This document shows positions 22,246-31,286 of a stretch of 64,000 nt of DNA, one piece after another. The position numbers and the translations under genes were made by a program. The DNA lies in NCBI RefSeq assembly GCF_001005725.1, contig NZ_LBIC01000007.1, positions 248,001 to 312,000 of the forward strand. The letters run 5' to 3'. The notes under the pieces are model-generated. The model did not search any database, had not been told where the DNA came from, and was given only the letters and a program-made list of their open reading frames with translations. How positions within the stretch are numbered: the first letter of the stretch is position 1; each line of letters starts with the position of its first letter. The DNA is from Sphingobium chungbukense. GTDB taxonomy: Bacteria > Pseudomonadota > Alphaproteobacteria > Sphingomonadales > Sphingomonadaceae.

Positions 22246-23358
22246 CTATTTCTCACCGTGGCCCAGGGCCAGATAATCGTCCGACTGCATTTCCATGAGG
22301 CGCGACACGGTCCTCTCGAACTCGAAGGCGCCGTCCCCTTCCGGATAGAGGACCGCCGGCTCAGCATCGGCGGAGGCGAGCAGTTTCACCTTATATTCGT
22401 AGAGCGCGTCGATCAGCGTCACGAAGCGCGCCGCTTCATTGCGCTTTTCCGGCCCCAGCACCGGGATGCCGACAAGGATGACCGTGTGATATTTACGAGC
22501 GATCGCCAGATAATCCGGCGCGCCGCGCGCTTCGGCGCAGAGGCGCTTGAAGGAGAAGACGGCCACGCCCTTCAGGCTCTTGGGCACATGCAGCGTCCGG
22601 CCGCCCTGTACCTTGATGTCTTCGGCCGGAACCCTGGCGCGATCCTCCACCGGATAGTCGGTCAGGCGGAAAAAGGCTTCGGACAAGGCCCTGGTCGCCT
22701 CCGGTCCATTGGGCGCGTGCCAAAGCTGCGCATCACCCAGCCGATCAAGCCGGTAATCGGTCGGCCCGTTCAGCGTCATGACATCCAGCTTCGCCTTGAT
22801 CAGGTCGATGAAAGGCAGGAAAAGCTGGCGATTGAGCCCGTTCTTGTAGAGTTCGTCCGGTTCGCGATTGGAGGTGGTGACGATCGTCACCCGCTTTTCC
22901 AGCAGCCCCGTGAACAGTCGCGACATGATCGCGGCGTCGGCCATATTATTGACGACCATCTCGTCGAAACAGAGCAGCCGCGCCTCTTCAGCCAGCGACT
23001 CGACCACCGGTGGGATCGGATCGCCGGTCTCGGATTTACGCGCCTCGGCCAGGCGGGCATGCACGTCCAGCATGAATTCGTGGAAATGCGCGCGCTTCTT
23101 GCGCTGGACATGCACCGTGTCGAAGAACAGGTCCATCAGCATCGATTTGCCGCGCCCGACGCCGCCCCACATATAAAGGCCTCGTGGCGGCTCAGGCGCC
23201 TTGCGGAGCAGCTTCCACAGGGTCGACCCGCGCGGCGGCGCCGCTTCCAATTCCCTTTGCAGATGATCCAGCCGTCCGGCTGCCGCCCGCTGATCGGGAT
23301 CGGCCCGCAATTCGCCGGCCGCGACAAGCGCGTCATATCGGGCGATCACGCCGGTCAC
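22246..23358 (-). CDS. zapE: Cell division protein ZapE (AFG1-like ATPase)
   Basis: From the GTG at 23358 the protein has 370 residues, the usual ZapE length. It is an AFG1-type P-loop ATPase with Walker A MWGGVGRGKSMLMDLFF and Walker B LLCFDEMVVNNMADAAIMSR, then the conserved TIVTTSNREPDELYKNGLNR and FSFKRLCAEARGAPDYLAIA. ZapE acts on the Z-ring during late division; mitochondrial AFG1 relatives act in respiratory-complex quality control. The GTG overlaps the stop of the thioesterase gene (GTGA). The longer frame upstream is out of family and is excluded. Confidence 0.93.
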   Translation of the reverse strand: MTGVIARYDALVAAGELRADPDQRAAAGRLDHLQRELEAAPPRGSTLWKLLRKAPEPPRGLYMWGGVGRGKSMLMDLFFDTVHVQRKKRAHFHEFMLDVHARLAEARKSETGDPIPPVVESLAEEARLLCFDEMVVNNMADAAIMSRLFTGLLEKRVTIVTTSNREPDELYKNGLNRQLFLPFIDLIKAKLDVMTLNGPTDYRLDRLGDAQLWHAPNGPEATRALSEAFFRLTDYPVEDRARVPAEDIKVQGGRTLHVPKSLKGVAVFSFKRLCAEARGAPDYLAIARKYHTVILVGIPVLGPEKRNEAARFVTLIDALYEYKVKLLASADAEPAVLYPEGDGAFEFERTVSRLMEMQSDDYLALGHGEK

Positions 23359-23816
23359 GTTGCGACAGGAGCCTTGCGCACGGTTGCGGTGGACGCCGCG
23401 ATCAGTTCCTCGTCCTGATGGAGCGTCAGCCGCAAAAACATCATCCGTCCCGTCTCGCGCAGCAATTCGACCTCCGCGCGCAGATGCGGACCCACCTTGC
23501 CTGAACCACAATATTGCATGGTCAGATCAACGGTCACGGCCGCCGCCTGTTCCGGCCGTCCCATCGCGGCCAGTCCCGCGAACAGCGCATGATCGGCGAA
23601 GGCGGCCAGAAAACCGCCATGCAGCGCACCAAGGCGATTGGCATGCGACGGTCGCGTTTCCAGCATGACCGTCGCCTGACATTCGGCATCGCCACGCGAA
23701 TAGCTGATGCCTATGGCCGAGTCGAGAAAGGTGCCGGGCACTGGATCGGCCCAGGACATCCAGTCCATCCACGGGCCATCCGGCACGCGGCTTAGAGGAC
23801 CAACCCGGTCTCCCAC
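23355..23816 (-). CDS. PaaI-type hotdog-fold thioesterase
   Basis: A hotdog-fold protein of about 153 residues. Core features are RLGALHGGFLAAFADHALF (the family HGG motif with the helix that follows) and VTVDLTMQYCGSGKVGPHL. It likely hydrolyses an acyl-CoA or aryl-CoA thioester; the substrate is not shown. The start is uncertain: GTG 23816, 5 bases after the sdhB stop, or ATG 23768, which removes 16 residues. It is tightly packed between sdhB and zapE, so all three are probably one transcript. Confidence 0.82.
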   Translation of the reverse strand: MGDRVGPLSRVPDGPWMDWMSWADPVPGTFLDSAIGISYSRGDAECQATVMLETRPSHANRLGALHGGFLAAFADHALFAGLAAMGRPEQAAAVTVDLTMQYCGSGKVGPHLRAEVELLRETGRMMFLRLTLHQDEELIAASTATVRKAPVAT

Positions 23817-23821
23817 CTCGA

Positions 23822-24610
23822 TCAGAGCTGCCGTTCGACCATCATCTTCTTGGTTTCCGCGATCGCCTTGGCGGGGCTGAGGCCCTTGGGGCAGACATTC
23901 GCGCAGTTCATGATGGTGTGGCAGCGATAGAGGCGGAAGGGATCTTCCAGCTCGTCCAGGCGCTCGCCGGTATATTCGTCGCGGCTGTCGGCCAGCCAGC
24001 GATAGGCCTGGAGCAGGATCGCCGGACCCAGGAACTTGTCGCTGTTCCACCAGTAGCTGGGGCAGGAAGTCGAACAGCAGGCGCACAGGATGCACTCATA
24101 GAGGCCGTCCAGCTTCTCGCGGTCGGCGGGCGACTGGAGCCGTTCCTTGCCGCTGGGCGCGGGGCTGACGGTTTGCAGCCAGGGCTTGATCGAATTGTAC
24201 TGCGCATAGAAATGCGTGAAGTCGGGCACGAGGTCCTTGATCACGTCCATGTGCGGCAGCGGCGTGACACGCACTTCCTTGCCCGAGCATTCCTCGATCG
24301 AGGTGGTGCAGGCCAGGCCATTGCGGCCGTTCATGTTCATCGAACAGGAACCGCAAATACCCTCGCGGCAGGAACGGCGGAAGGTCAGCGTCGGATCATA
24401 TTCATTCTTGATCTTCAGCAGCGCGTCCAGGACCATCGGACCGCAATTGTCGAGATCGATCTCGAACGTGTCATAGCGCGGGTTCTGACCGGAGTCGGGG
24501 TCGTAGCGATAGACCTTGAAGCTCTTGACGTTCGTGGCCCCGTCAGGCGCCTTGTGGGTTACGCCCTTGGCGCTGATCTTGCTGTTCTTGGGCAACGCAA
24601 ATTCGGCCAT
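23822..24610 (-). CDS. sdhB: Succinate dehydrogenase iron-sulfur subunit
   Basis: The 262-residue Fe-S subunit of complex II carries electrons from SdhA FAD to ubiquinone. The N-terminal 2Fe-2S ligands are in [16 protein letters not shown]; the C-terminal 4Fe-4S and 3Fe-4S ligands are in [16 protein letters not shown] and [17 protein letters not shown]. The start is behind GAAGAGG. sdhA, sdhC and sdhD are not adjacent: the next gene upstream is a divergent phosphotransferase gene. The SdhA assembly factor gene lies about 7 kb away. Confidence 0.97.
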   Translation of the reverse strand: MAEFALPKNSKISAKGVTHKAPDGATNVKSFKVYRYDPDSGQNPRYDTFEIDLDNCGPMVLDALLKIKNEYDPTLTFRRSCREGICGSCSMNMNGRNGLACTTSIEECSGKEVRVTPLPHMDVIKDLVPDFTHFYAQYNSIKPWLQTVSPAPSGKERLQSPADREKLDGLYECILCACCSTSCPSYWWNSDKFLGPAILLQAYRWLADSRDEYTGERLDELEDPFRLYRCHTIMNCANVCPKGLSPAKAIAETKKMMVERQL

Positions 24611-24765
24611 TGCTCGTCAAGCCTCTTCGGATATGTCTCAACTGTTCGGCGTTGCGCATAACAAAAAATCTGCAAAGGTCCAGCACAGAGAGCAGAACAA
24701 ATAAGGGTTGCTTGATTTGTAGCGGGCGGGATCGCTACGGCGGGACATACACTGGGGAGCCCCCG

Positions 24766-25857
24766 TTGCCGACCGACATCGCCTTTCTGGCCATCGCCGA
24801 AGCCCATCAAGCCTATCATTGGCTGCCAGCCGCCCTCGCCCTGTCCCGCCGCGCGGGGGTGAGGGTCCATGTCCTGTCGCCCTCCCCCCTGATCCTCGAC
24901 CTCGTCGCCAGCTATGATCCCGAAGGCGACATGAACCTCGTCCGGCTGCGCAGGCCGCCCTCACAGCCCGACTCGCTGTTCCGCCAGCCCTCGCGTTTCC
25001 TGACGCTGATGCTGAACTATGCGACGATCCGCCGCTTTCCCGTGCTGGTGACGACGGAAATCTCCAGCGGCTGGCTGCGCAGCGTGCCCGGCTTTTCCGG
25101 GCGAATGATACAGATCAAACATGGCGCGGGCGATCGGGAGGGCGGCTACAAGGCGCGCCATTCCGCCTTCGACCTGACGCTCGTCGCGGGCGAGAAGGAT
25201 CGGCGGCGGCTGATCGACCGTGGGCTGTGCACGACGGACGATTGTGCGGTCGGCGGCTATGCGAAGTTCGAGTTGAAGGCCGCGCCGCAACGTTTTTTCG
25301 ACAATGACCGGCCGGTCCTGCTCTATAATCCGCATTTCGATGCCGCATTGTCGTCATGGCCCCGCCATGGACCGCAGGTGCTGGGGGCGCTGGAAGCGCT
25401 GAAGGGCTGGAACGTCATCATCGCCCCCCATACCAAGCTCGCCGGCCGCACCGCGCCGATCTGTACGAACGCGCCTCATATCCGTGTGGACATGGGTAGC
25501 CGGCATTCGATCGACATGAGCTATACGATGAGCGCGGACGTCTATCTGGGTGACGTATCGAGCCAGATCTACGAATATCTGCTCCGTCCCCGTCCCTGCA
25601 TCTTCCTCAATCTGGACCGGCGCGACTGGCGCGGCAACGACGCCTTCTCCCATTGGCGCCTGGGGCAGGTGATCGAGGATATGGCCGCCTTGCCACAGGC
25701 ACTGGATCGCGCTGCGGACTTGCAAGCCGGGTTCGTTGATGCTCAGGAAGCGGCCATGTCCGACTCCATCGACCGATCGCCTACGCCCGCCTCCGAACGG
25801 CAGGCCGACCTCATTCTCGATTTTGCCCGGAAATCCGAAAGGACCGCCGCCGCATGA
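24766..25857 (+). CDS. CDP-glycerol glycerophosphotransferase-like (TagF/TagB-like) protein
   Basis: A TTG start at 24766 is chosen because GGGGAG lies 6 bases before it; earlier in-frame starts run into the sdhB promoter region. The 363-residue protein looks like a GT-B-fold transferase. Features resembling the TagF/TagB family are MIQIKHGAGDREGGYKA near residue 110 and ADVYLGDVSSQIYEYLL near 257-273, which parallels the family's D-x-SS segment. Such enzymes move a polyol-phosphate from a CDP-alcohol to an acceptor, as in teichoic acid synthesis; the substrate here is inferred. Its stop overlaps the next start (ATGA), coupling it to the CDP-alcohol phosphatidyltransferase. Membership is from motif resemblance, not a search. 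Confidence 0.65.
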   Translation: MPTDIAFLAIAEAHQAYHWLPAALALSRRAGVRVHVLSPSPLILDLVASYDPEGDMNLVRLRRPPSQPDSLFRQPSRFLTLMLNYATIRRFPVLVTTEISSGWLRSVPGFSGRMIQIKHGAGDREGGYKARHSAFDLTLVAGEKDRRRLIDRGLCTTDDCAVGGYAKFELKAAPQRFFDNDRPVLLYNPHFDAALSSWPRHGPQVLGALEALKGWNVIIAPHTKLAGRTAPICTNAPHIRVDMGSRHSIDMSYTMSADVYLGDVSSQIYEYLLRPRPCIFLNLDRRDWRGNDAFSHWRLGQVIEDMAALPQALDRAADLQAGFVDAQEAAMSDSIDRSPTPASERQADLILDFARKSERTAAA

Positions 25858-26948
25858 CGCAGACGATCACGACCGCACTGGGACCGGTGCGGCTGTTGGG
25901 CGACAATGCGACCCGCATCTGGGGCATGTCCAATGCCGAGCGCTGCCGCCGCATGGCCGAGAGTGCGGCGAAGAATGGCAACGCGCTGGCGGACGGTCAT
26001 GAACTGCTGTTCAACTTGGCCTACGCCTTCGATCCGATGTTGCTGCGGCTGGTGCTGGAGGAACCCGGAACGGTCTTCGCCTGGGGCAGCACGCCGATCG
26101 TCGGGCAGGTGACGGCGGGCAGCGATCCGCTGAACGCGGCGCAAGTGATCGACCTCTCTGACGGGCGAAAGCTCTACAACCGGCAGTTGCGCAAGCTGGA
26201 ACAACCCTTCGTCAAGCAACTGACCCCGGCCACCCGCCGCGGCATCGAGCGGCAAAGCTATTTCGGCGCCTATAAGGGCGTCACCGATCTGCTGACCAAA
26301 TATCTCTGGCCCGAGCTCGCTCTGTGGCTGACGCGGCTGGCGGCGTCCATCGGCATGACGCCCAATATGGTGACGGCGATCGGCGCGACCCTTTGCGTGG
26401 TGGCGACCTGGTTCTTCGCGCAGGGTCTCTATTGGACGGGCATGCTCGCCGGGTTCATCTTCATGATACTCGATACGGTGGATGGGAAGCTGGCCCGCTG
26501 CACCATCACCTCTTCCAAATGGGGCAATGTGGCGGACCATGGCGTCGACCTCATCCATCCGCCCTTCTGGTGGTATTTCTGGGGCGTGGGGCTTTCGGCC
26601 TGGGGACAGGCGCTCTCGACAGAGACCTTCGCCCTCGTGATGGCCGCGGTGATCATCGGCTATGTGCTCCAGCGGGTGATCGAAGGGATGTTCATCAAGG
26701 ATTTCGGCATGGACATCCATGTGTGGGGCCGGTTCGACAGCTGGTTCCGCCTGATCACCGCGCGGCGCAATCCAAACATGGTGATCCTGTTCGTGGCGCT
26801 CCTGGCCGGACGCCCCGACATGGGCCTGATCGCGCTGGCCTGGTGGACGGTGATCTCGCTCGTCGTGCATGCCGTGCGGCTGATGCAGGCCTATGGCGTG
26901 CAGCGCTCGGGACGGCCCATCGTCAGCTGGATGGAGGCAGTGGCATGA
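25854..26948 (+). CDS. CDP-alcohol phosphatidyltransferase family protein with N-terminal extension
   Basis: The full catalytic signature D-x2-DG-x2-AR-x8-G-x3-D-x3-D is seen at residues 207-232 (DTVDGKLAR, then GNVADHGVD), so it transfers a phospho-alcohol from CDP-alcohol. Several transmembrane helices surround and follow the motif. An N-terminal domain of about 150 residues, with no visible membrane segment, precedes the usual core (RLLGDNATRIWGMSNAERC). The 364-residue length exceeds PgsA or Pss. Cofactor and acceptor are not shown. It overlaps both neighbours by 4 bases and should work with them. Confidence 0.85.
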   Translation: MTQTITTALGPVRLLGDNATRIWGMSNAERCRRMAESAAKNGNALADGHELLFNLAYAFDPMLLRLVLEEPGTVFAWGSTPIVGQVTAGSDPLNAAQVIDLSDGRKLYNRQLRKLEQPFVKQLTPATRRGIERQSYFGAYKGVTDLLTKYLWPELALWLTRLAASIGMTPNMVTAIGATLCVVATWFFAQGLYWTGMLAGFIFMILDTVDGKLARCTITSSKWGNVADHGVDLIHPPFWWYFWGVGLSAWGQALSTETFALVMAAVIIGYVLQRVIEGMFIKDFGMDIHVWGRFDSWFRLITARRNPNMVILFVALLAGRPDMGLIALAWWTVISLVVHAVRLMQAYGVQRSGRPIVSWMEAVA

Positions 26949-27373
26949 ACGCGACCATCGAGAAATTCGGATTTCCCGCGACTCTGATCGCTGAGTTCGC
27001 GCATTGGGTGGCGTTGCTGCGCCCTGCCCAGCCGACGCTGGGATCCCTGGTTCTGGCCGCAAAATCGGACGCCACCGCCTTTGGCGACCTGCCTGCGGAG
27101 GCCCATGCCGAACTGGCAACCGTGACCAGGGCGATCGAAAAGGCGCTCGGCCAAGCGGTGGGCTATGCCAGGATCAACTATCTCATGCTGATGATGGTGG
27201 ACCCGCATGTCCATTTCCATGTGCTGCCCCGTTATGAGGGCAGCCGCGACCATGCGGGCCTGGAGATTGCGGACGCCGGTTGGCCCGGCCAGCCCGACCT
27301 TGGCAGCGCGGTGAAGCTCGACCCTGAGCAGATCGCCGCACTGACCGGCTGGCTGAAACCCTATTTCGCGTAG
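26945..27373 (+). CDS. HIT-family nucleotide-binding protein
   Basis: A 142-residue protein with the histidine triad H-V-H-F-H at residues 88-92 (MVDPHVHFHVLPRYEG), preceded by INYLMLMM, so it is a HIT-family nucleotidyl hydrolase or transferase. HIT enzymes cleave dinucleoside polyphosphates or nucleotide conjugates through a His-nucleotidyl intermediate. Coupled by ATGA to the CDP-alcohol phosphatidyltransferase, it may process a CDP-linked compound or by-product of the pathway; this is inference. Its 3' end overlaps the convergent nucleotidyltransferase gene by 13 bases. Confidence 0.85.
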   Translation: MNATIEKFGFPATLIAEFAHWVALLRPAQPTLGSLVLAAKSDATAFGDLPAEAHAELATVTRAIEKALGQAVGYARINYLMLMMVDPHVHFHVLPRYEGSRDHAGLEIADAGWPGQPDLGSAVKLDPEQIAALTGWLKPYFA

Positions 27374-28128
27374 CGGCCCTCGGCCAGCCAACGGGCGGTG
27401 AGCGTCTTCGCCGCCTCCACATCCTGGGGGAAGTCGACTTCCTGCCAGTCCAGCCCTTCGATCGACACGGTGCCGACGCGGTTCCCCTTGGCGATGATGT
27501 CGATGGCGCGCAGATACCAGCGCTCGACGCCCTCTGGGGTGCGCATCATCTGGTCGATCTGGTTGCGGAAGATCGCCGGCCCCTCGCCCCGGAACGCCAG
27601 CATGCCGATGGATTCGGCGTTGGTATCGTGCGGCAGCAGCCTTTTGCCGATGTCCAGCAGACGCCCCGTCCCGTCCCGGTTCACCTTCATGTCGTCATCG
27701 TCATAGTCGCCCGGCTTGATGTCGACCGTCACCGTGATCGCATCCTGCGCCCCGGCAATCAGCTTGCCCACGATCTCGTCCGAAACGATCGTGTCGCCGT
27801 TCAGGATGATGAAGTCGCGGTCCATCTCCTCCCGGACGATCCAGCAGGTTCCCAGATTGTCCGCCACCTGGAAAAAGGGATTGAACACGGTCCGGATGCG
27901 CGCGCCGGTCTCGCGGTAAAGTTGCAGCGCATGATCCTCCACCCGTTCGGTCCGGAAACCGGTGACGACGACGATGTCGGTCACGCCATTGGCCACCAGC
28001 GCCGCGACCTGCCAGCTGATGAGGCTGCGGCCGTTGAAGTCGATCATGCATTTGGGCACGTCGCGGGTGAGCGGAAGAAGGCGCGCCCCCTGGCCTGCGG
28101 AAAGGATGATGGCTTTCGAAATGGTCAT
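27361..28128 (-). CDS. NTP transferase, LicC/inositol-phosphate cytidylyltransferase-like
   Basis: A 255-residue sugar/alcohol-phosphate nucleotidyltransferase. The signature ILSAGQGARLLPLTRDVPKC binds the NTP; FIILNGDTIVSD supplies a metal-binding Asp; WQEVDFPQDVEAA near the end holds a second metal ligand, as in LicC-type enzymes. LicC makes CDP-choline and relatives make CDP-inositol. Here it is the best candidate to make the CDP-alcohol used by the two transferases on the opposite strand; the substrate is not shown. It is divergent from the flippase gene. Confidence 0.8.
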   Translation of the reverse strand: MTISKAIILSAGQGARLLPLTRDVPKCMIDFNGRSLISWQVAALVANGVTDIVVVTGFRTERVEDHALQLYRETGARIRTVFNPFFQVADNLGTCWIVREEMDRDFIILNGDTIVSDEIVGKLIAGAQDAITVTVDIKPGDYDDDDMKVNRDGTGRLLDIGKRLLPHDTNAESIGMLAFRGEGPAIFRNQIDQMMRTPEGVERWYLRAIDIIAKGNRVGTVSIEGLDWQEVDFPQDVEAAKTLTARWLAEGRYAK

Positions 28129-28245
28129 GGGGTGCCGCCTTAGAGCAAATGAAGCGGGAGGGACAGCGTGTGTTGCATCGCCCCCTGACCGATCCTAGAT
28201 AGGCGCTCGCCGGTCGGTCGGCGCCAGGGAAAGGCCGGAACGTCA

Positions 28246-29556
28246 GTGGACAGCAAGCGCGGATCGGGTGGCGCTCAGGAAGGCTTCGCTCGTATTCTGG
28301 CGAATACCGGATGGCTGCTAGGCGGCAAGGGCGTGGGCGCGGTGCTGAGCCTCGCCTACCTCGCCATCGTGACGCGGACCCTGGGCGTCGCGGATTTCGG
28401 CCGGTTCGCGCTGGTGCTGAGCGCCGCCAACGTCATCAAGACACTGGTGAGCTTCGACAGCTGGCAGATCGTGGTGCGCTATGGCCAGCCGCACCTGGCA
28501 TCGGGCAATGGCGATGCGCTCAATCGGGTGCTGCGCTTCTGCATCCTGATCGACCTGGGCTCCGCCGTGGCGGGCGGACTGATCGCGGCCTTCATCATCC
28601 TCGCCTTCGGATCGCTGATGGACTTGTCGGCCGGCATGGGATGGCAGGCGTGGATATTCTGCATGGTGATGATGATCACCATCCGCTCCAGCCCGACCGG
28701 CGTGCTGCGGCTGTTCGACAGATTCGATTCAGGCGCCTTTGCCGAGACGATGATCCCGGTCGGCCGCATGATCGGCGCATTGCTCGCCTGGGTGCTGATG
28801 CCCAATGTCACTGGTTTCCTGATCGCCTGGAGCGTGGCCGAACTGCTGTGCGCGGTGAGCTATTGGTGGCTGGCCATCCGGGTCGGCGGCGATAGCTTGG
28901 GAGGCTGGCGGGCCGGCAAGGCCATGGACGCGCGGACGGAAAATCCGGGCATCGTCGGTTTCCTGACCGCGACCAATTTGCAGACCACCCTGTCGTCCGT
29001 GGGGCAGCAGGTAGCCGTCCTGGTGGTGGGCCTGTTCGTCGGACCGGCGGGCGCGGGCCTGTACCGCCTCGCCAACCAGCTCGCCAACTCATTGACCAAG
29101 ATTTCCAGTCTGCTTTCGCGCAGCATCTTCGTCGAACTGAGCCGCACGCATGGCAGCCACGGCCATGAGGCACTGGGGATGCTGTTCCGCCGTACCAACC
29201 GGCTCGCTCTGATCGCGGGCGCGGTGATCATCGTCCTGATCCTGACCATCGGCCATCCCTTGCTGGGGCTGATCGCCGGAAAGGCGTTTCTGCCGGGCTA
29301 TCCGCTGCTGGTGCTGCTGGGAATTTCGGCTTGCATCGATCTGATCGGCGTGAGCTATCGCCCGCTGCTGATGGCGACCGACCGGGCCACCCTGTCACTG
29401 CGCATCACGTTGGTGTCGACCGCGATGCTGCTGGGGATGCAGGCGGCGCTGCTGCCGCTCTACGGCACCATCGGCGCGGCGGCGGCGAATGTCGTCGCCT
29501 CCATCATCGGCTTTGCCATGATGGGCCTGGCAAGTCGCCGCGCCATGTCGAGATAA
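28246..29556 (+). CDS. Wzx/MATE-type oligosaccharide flippase
   Basis: A 436-residue polytopic membrane protein with about 12 to 14 predicted helices, starting at GTG 28246 after a purine-rich AGGGAAAGG. The opening GFARILANTGWLLGGKGVGA followed by VTRTLGVADFGRFALVLSAA is typical of the polysaccharide-transport (Wzx) branch of the MOP superfamily. Such proteins flip lipid-linked glycans across the inner membrane. It is divergent from the nucleotidyltransferase gene and converges with galU, so it probably exports the product of this locus or a linked polysaccharide. Confidence 0.88.
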   Translation: MDSKRGSGGAQEGFARILANTGWLLGGKGVGAVLSLAYLAIVTRTLGVADFGRFALVLSAANVIKTLVSFDSWQIVVRYGQPHLASGNGDALNRVLRFCILIDLGSAVAGGLIAAFIILAFGSLMDLSAGMGWQAWIFCMVMMITIRSSPTGVLRLFDRFDSGAFAETMIPVGRMIGALLAWVLMPNVTGFLIAWSVAELLCAVSYWWLAIRVGGDSLGGWRAGKAMDARTENPGIVGFLTATNLQTTLSSVGQQVAVLVVGLFVGPAGAGLYRLANQLANSLTKISSLLSRSIFVELSRTHGSHGHEALGMLFRRTNRLALIAGAVIIVLILTIGHPLLGLIAGKAFLPGYPLLVLLGISACIDLIGVSYRPLLMATDRATLSLRITLVSTAMLLGMQAALLPLYGTIGAAAANVVASIIGFAMMGLASRRAMSR

Positions 29557-29662
29557 GGCCTTGGAGGTCGCCAAGGCGGCCCATGAACCCGGCAAACAGG
29601 AACGGTGAACGATCGAACCGTCCTCCGCGCCCAGAAGGCCGTCAATCGGCGCCGCCGCCAGT

Positions 29663-30562
29663 TCAGGCCGCGGCGGCAATCCCGCTGACGCCGAGCTCCG
29701 CCAGGGCGAACTGGCGGATATGTTCGCCCATATCCTCGCGATCCAGCGCCAGCGCCAGATTGGCCTCGATATAGCCCGCCTTGGAGCCGCAATCGAAACG
29801 CCGTCCGTCGAAGGTCACGCCATGAAAGGGCTGGGTGCCGATCATCGACGCCATGGCGTCGGTCAGCTGGATCTCCCCGCCCGCGCCCTTTTCCTGCGTT
29901 TCCAATATCTTCATGACCTCCGGCTGGAGGATGTAGCGGCCCGGCAGGATCAGGTTGGACGGCGCCGTCCCTGGAGCGGGCTTTTCCACCAGCCCCTTGA
30001 CCTCGGTCAACGCTCCGTCGCGCTTGCCGGGATCGATCACGCCATAGCTCGGCGTCTCGGCCATCGGCACTTCGAGGGCGCAGACCAGATTGCCGCCGAC
30101 CCTGTCATAAGCCTCGACCATCTGCTTGAGGCATCCCCGCCCCGGCGCACCCTTCATGAATTCGTCGGGCAGCAGGATGGCGAAGGGTTCATCGCCCACA
30201 ATATCGCGCGCGCACCAGATGGCATGGCCCAGGCCCAGCGGCTCCTGCTGACGCAGGAACACCGCATTGCCGGGCAGCAGCCGCGTGCCGTCCAACGCCG
30301 AAAGATCCTTGCCCCGCTCGCGCTGGGTGGCCTCGGCCTCGAACGCCATGTCGAAATAATCCTCGATCGCGCCCTTGCCGCGGCCGGTGACGAAGATCAT
30401 CTGCTCGATCCCCGCTTCCCGCGCCTCGTCCACCGCATATTGGATCAGCGGACGGTCGACGACCGGCAGCAATTCCTTGGGCACCGACTTGGTCGCCGGA
30501 AGGAAGCGCGTGCCGAGCCCCGCGACAGGGAAAACGGCTTTGCGAATCGGTTTGTAGGACAT
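29663..30562 (-). CDS. galU: UTP--glucose-1-phosphate uridylyltransferase
   Basis: A 299-residue enzyme making UDP-glucose for exopolysaccharide and LPS. It has the nucleotide motif AVFPVAGLGTRFLPATKS, the metal Asp in FAILLPDEFM, the substrate region LVEKPAPGTAPSNLI and the C-terminal FDCGSKAGYIEA. The ATG at 30562 has GGAG 6 bases upstream; a longer in-frame reading to 30622 is not supported. No glycosyltransferase is adjacent. Confidence 0.95.
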   Translation of the reverse strand: MSYKPIRKAVFPVAGLGTRFLPATKSVPKELLPVVDRPLIQYAVDEAREAGIEQMIFVTGRGKGAIEDYFDMAFEAEATQRERGKDLSALDGTRLLPGNAVFLRQQEPLGLGHAIWCARDIVGDEPFAILLPDEFMKGAPGRGCLKQMVEAYDRVGGNLVCALEVPMAETPSYGVIDPGKRDGALTEVKGLVEKPAPGTAPSNLILPGRYILQPEVMKILETQEKGAGGEIQLTDAMASMIGTQPFHGVTFDGRRFDCGSKAGYIEANLALALDREDMGEHIRQFALAELGVSGIAAAA

Positions 30563-30646
30563 CAAGTCTCCATTCTCGCTGGTCGCGCGGACAGGCTTCG
30601 GCCTCCGCGCGATAAAGATCAAGCGTGGAAGATGGCTTACCCCGTT

Positions 30647-31108
30647 TCAGACGGCCAGCAGACGCTGCGCCACCCTTTCGAGGGAGCCGATCTCCACATC
30701 GAGTTGTTCAAGCGAAACATGCGTCTGGTTGTTCCGCGCATCGCGGCATGTGAAGCCGCCGGGCGCGGGCTGCTGAAAGCCGCCGATGATAAGCGACCGG
30801 AACCGGTCGATCCTCTGCATGTCGCGCTCGATATCCGATATTTCCGTCAATGCGCCGGCATTGCGCCGGTCCCGCATCGACACCATGGTTCGCAGTTCGG
30901 TCATCAGCTTCGTCATGCCCGGCCGGGTCCGGGCACCTACGGTCCGCACATCTCCCATGGCTTCCCGCATCATCGCGATCTTCGCCTCCAGGCTCTGCTC
31001 CAGCATCGTCCAGGCACAGACCAGACGCCCCACACCGCACAGAAGCGCCGCATCCTCCGGCGCATAATCCGACATCGACCTTATATTGATCTCAGCAACC
31101 ACGTTCAC
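30647..31108 (-). CDS. Hypothetical protein, 153 aa, helical
   Basis: I do not recognise this protein. It is soluble and mostly alpha-helical, with a long central helical pair (WTMLEQSLEAKIAMMREAMG, DRRNAGALTEISDIERDMQR). The C-terminal half contains CRDARNNQTHVSLEQLDVE and there is no signal peptide. An alternative start at 31075 removes 11 residues. It shares its strand with galU but lies upstream with its own small gap. A cytoplasmic structural or regulatory role is possible. Confidence 0.6.
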   Translation of the reverse strand: MNVVAEINIRSMSDYAPEDAALLCGVGRLVCAWTMLEQSLEAKIAMMREAMGDVRTVGARTRPGMTKLMTELRTMVSMRDRRNAGALTEISDIERDMQRIDRFRSLIIGGFQQPAPGGFTCRDARNNQTHVSLEQLDVEIGSLERVAQRLLAV

Positions 31109-31286
31109 TTAACCCACGCCCCGATATGTTCTTGCTTTTCCGCTCGGGTCAAACCTGCCCGTTTTGCAACGCGAAAGGCTAGGGGGGCGGAGCCTTGCCG
31201 CTCGCACCAGCGGCACAGGCCATCGCCAACTGTGCCCAAACAGCGATGAACCGTTAACCGTCTTTCACCCGATCGGGGCGCGGCTA

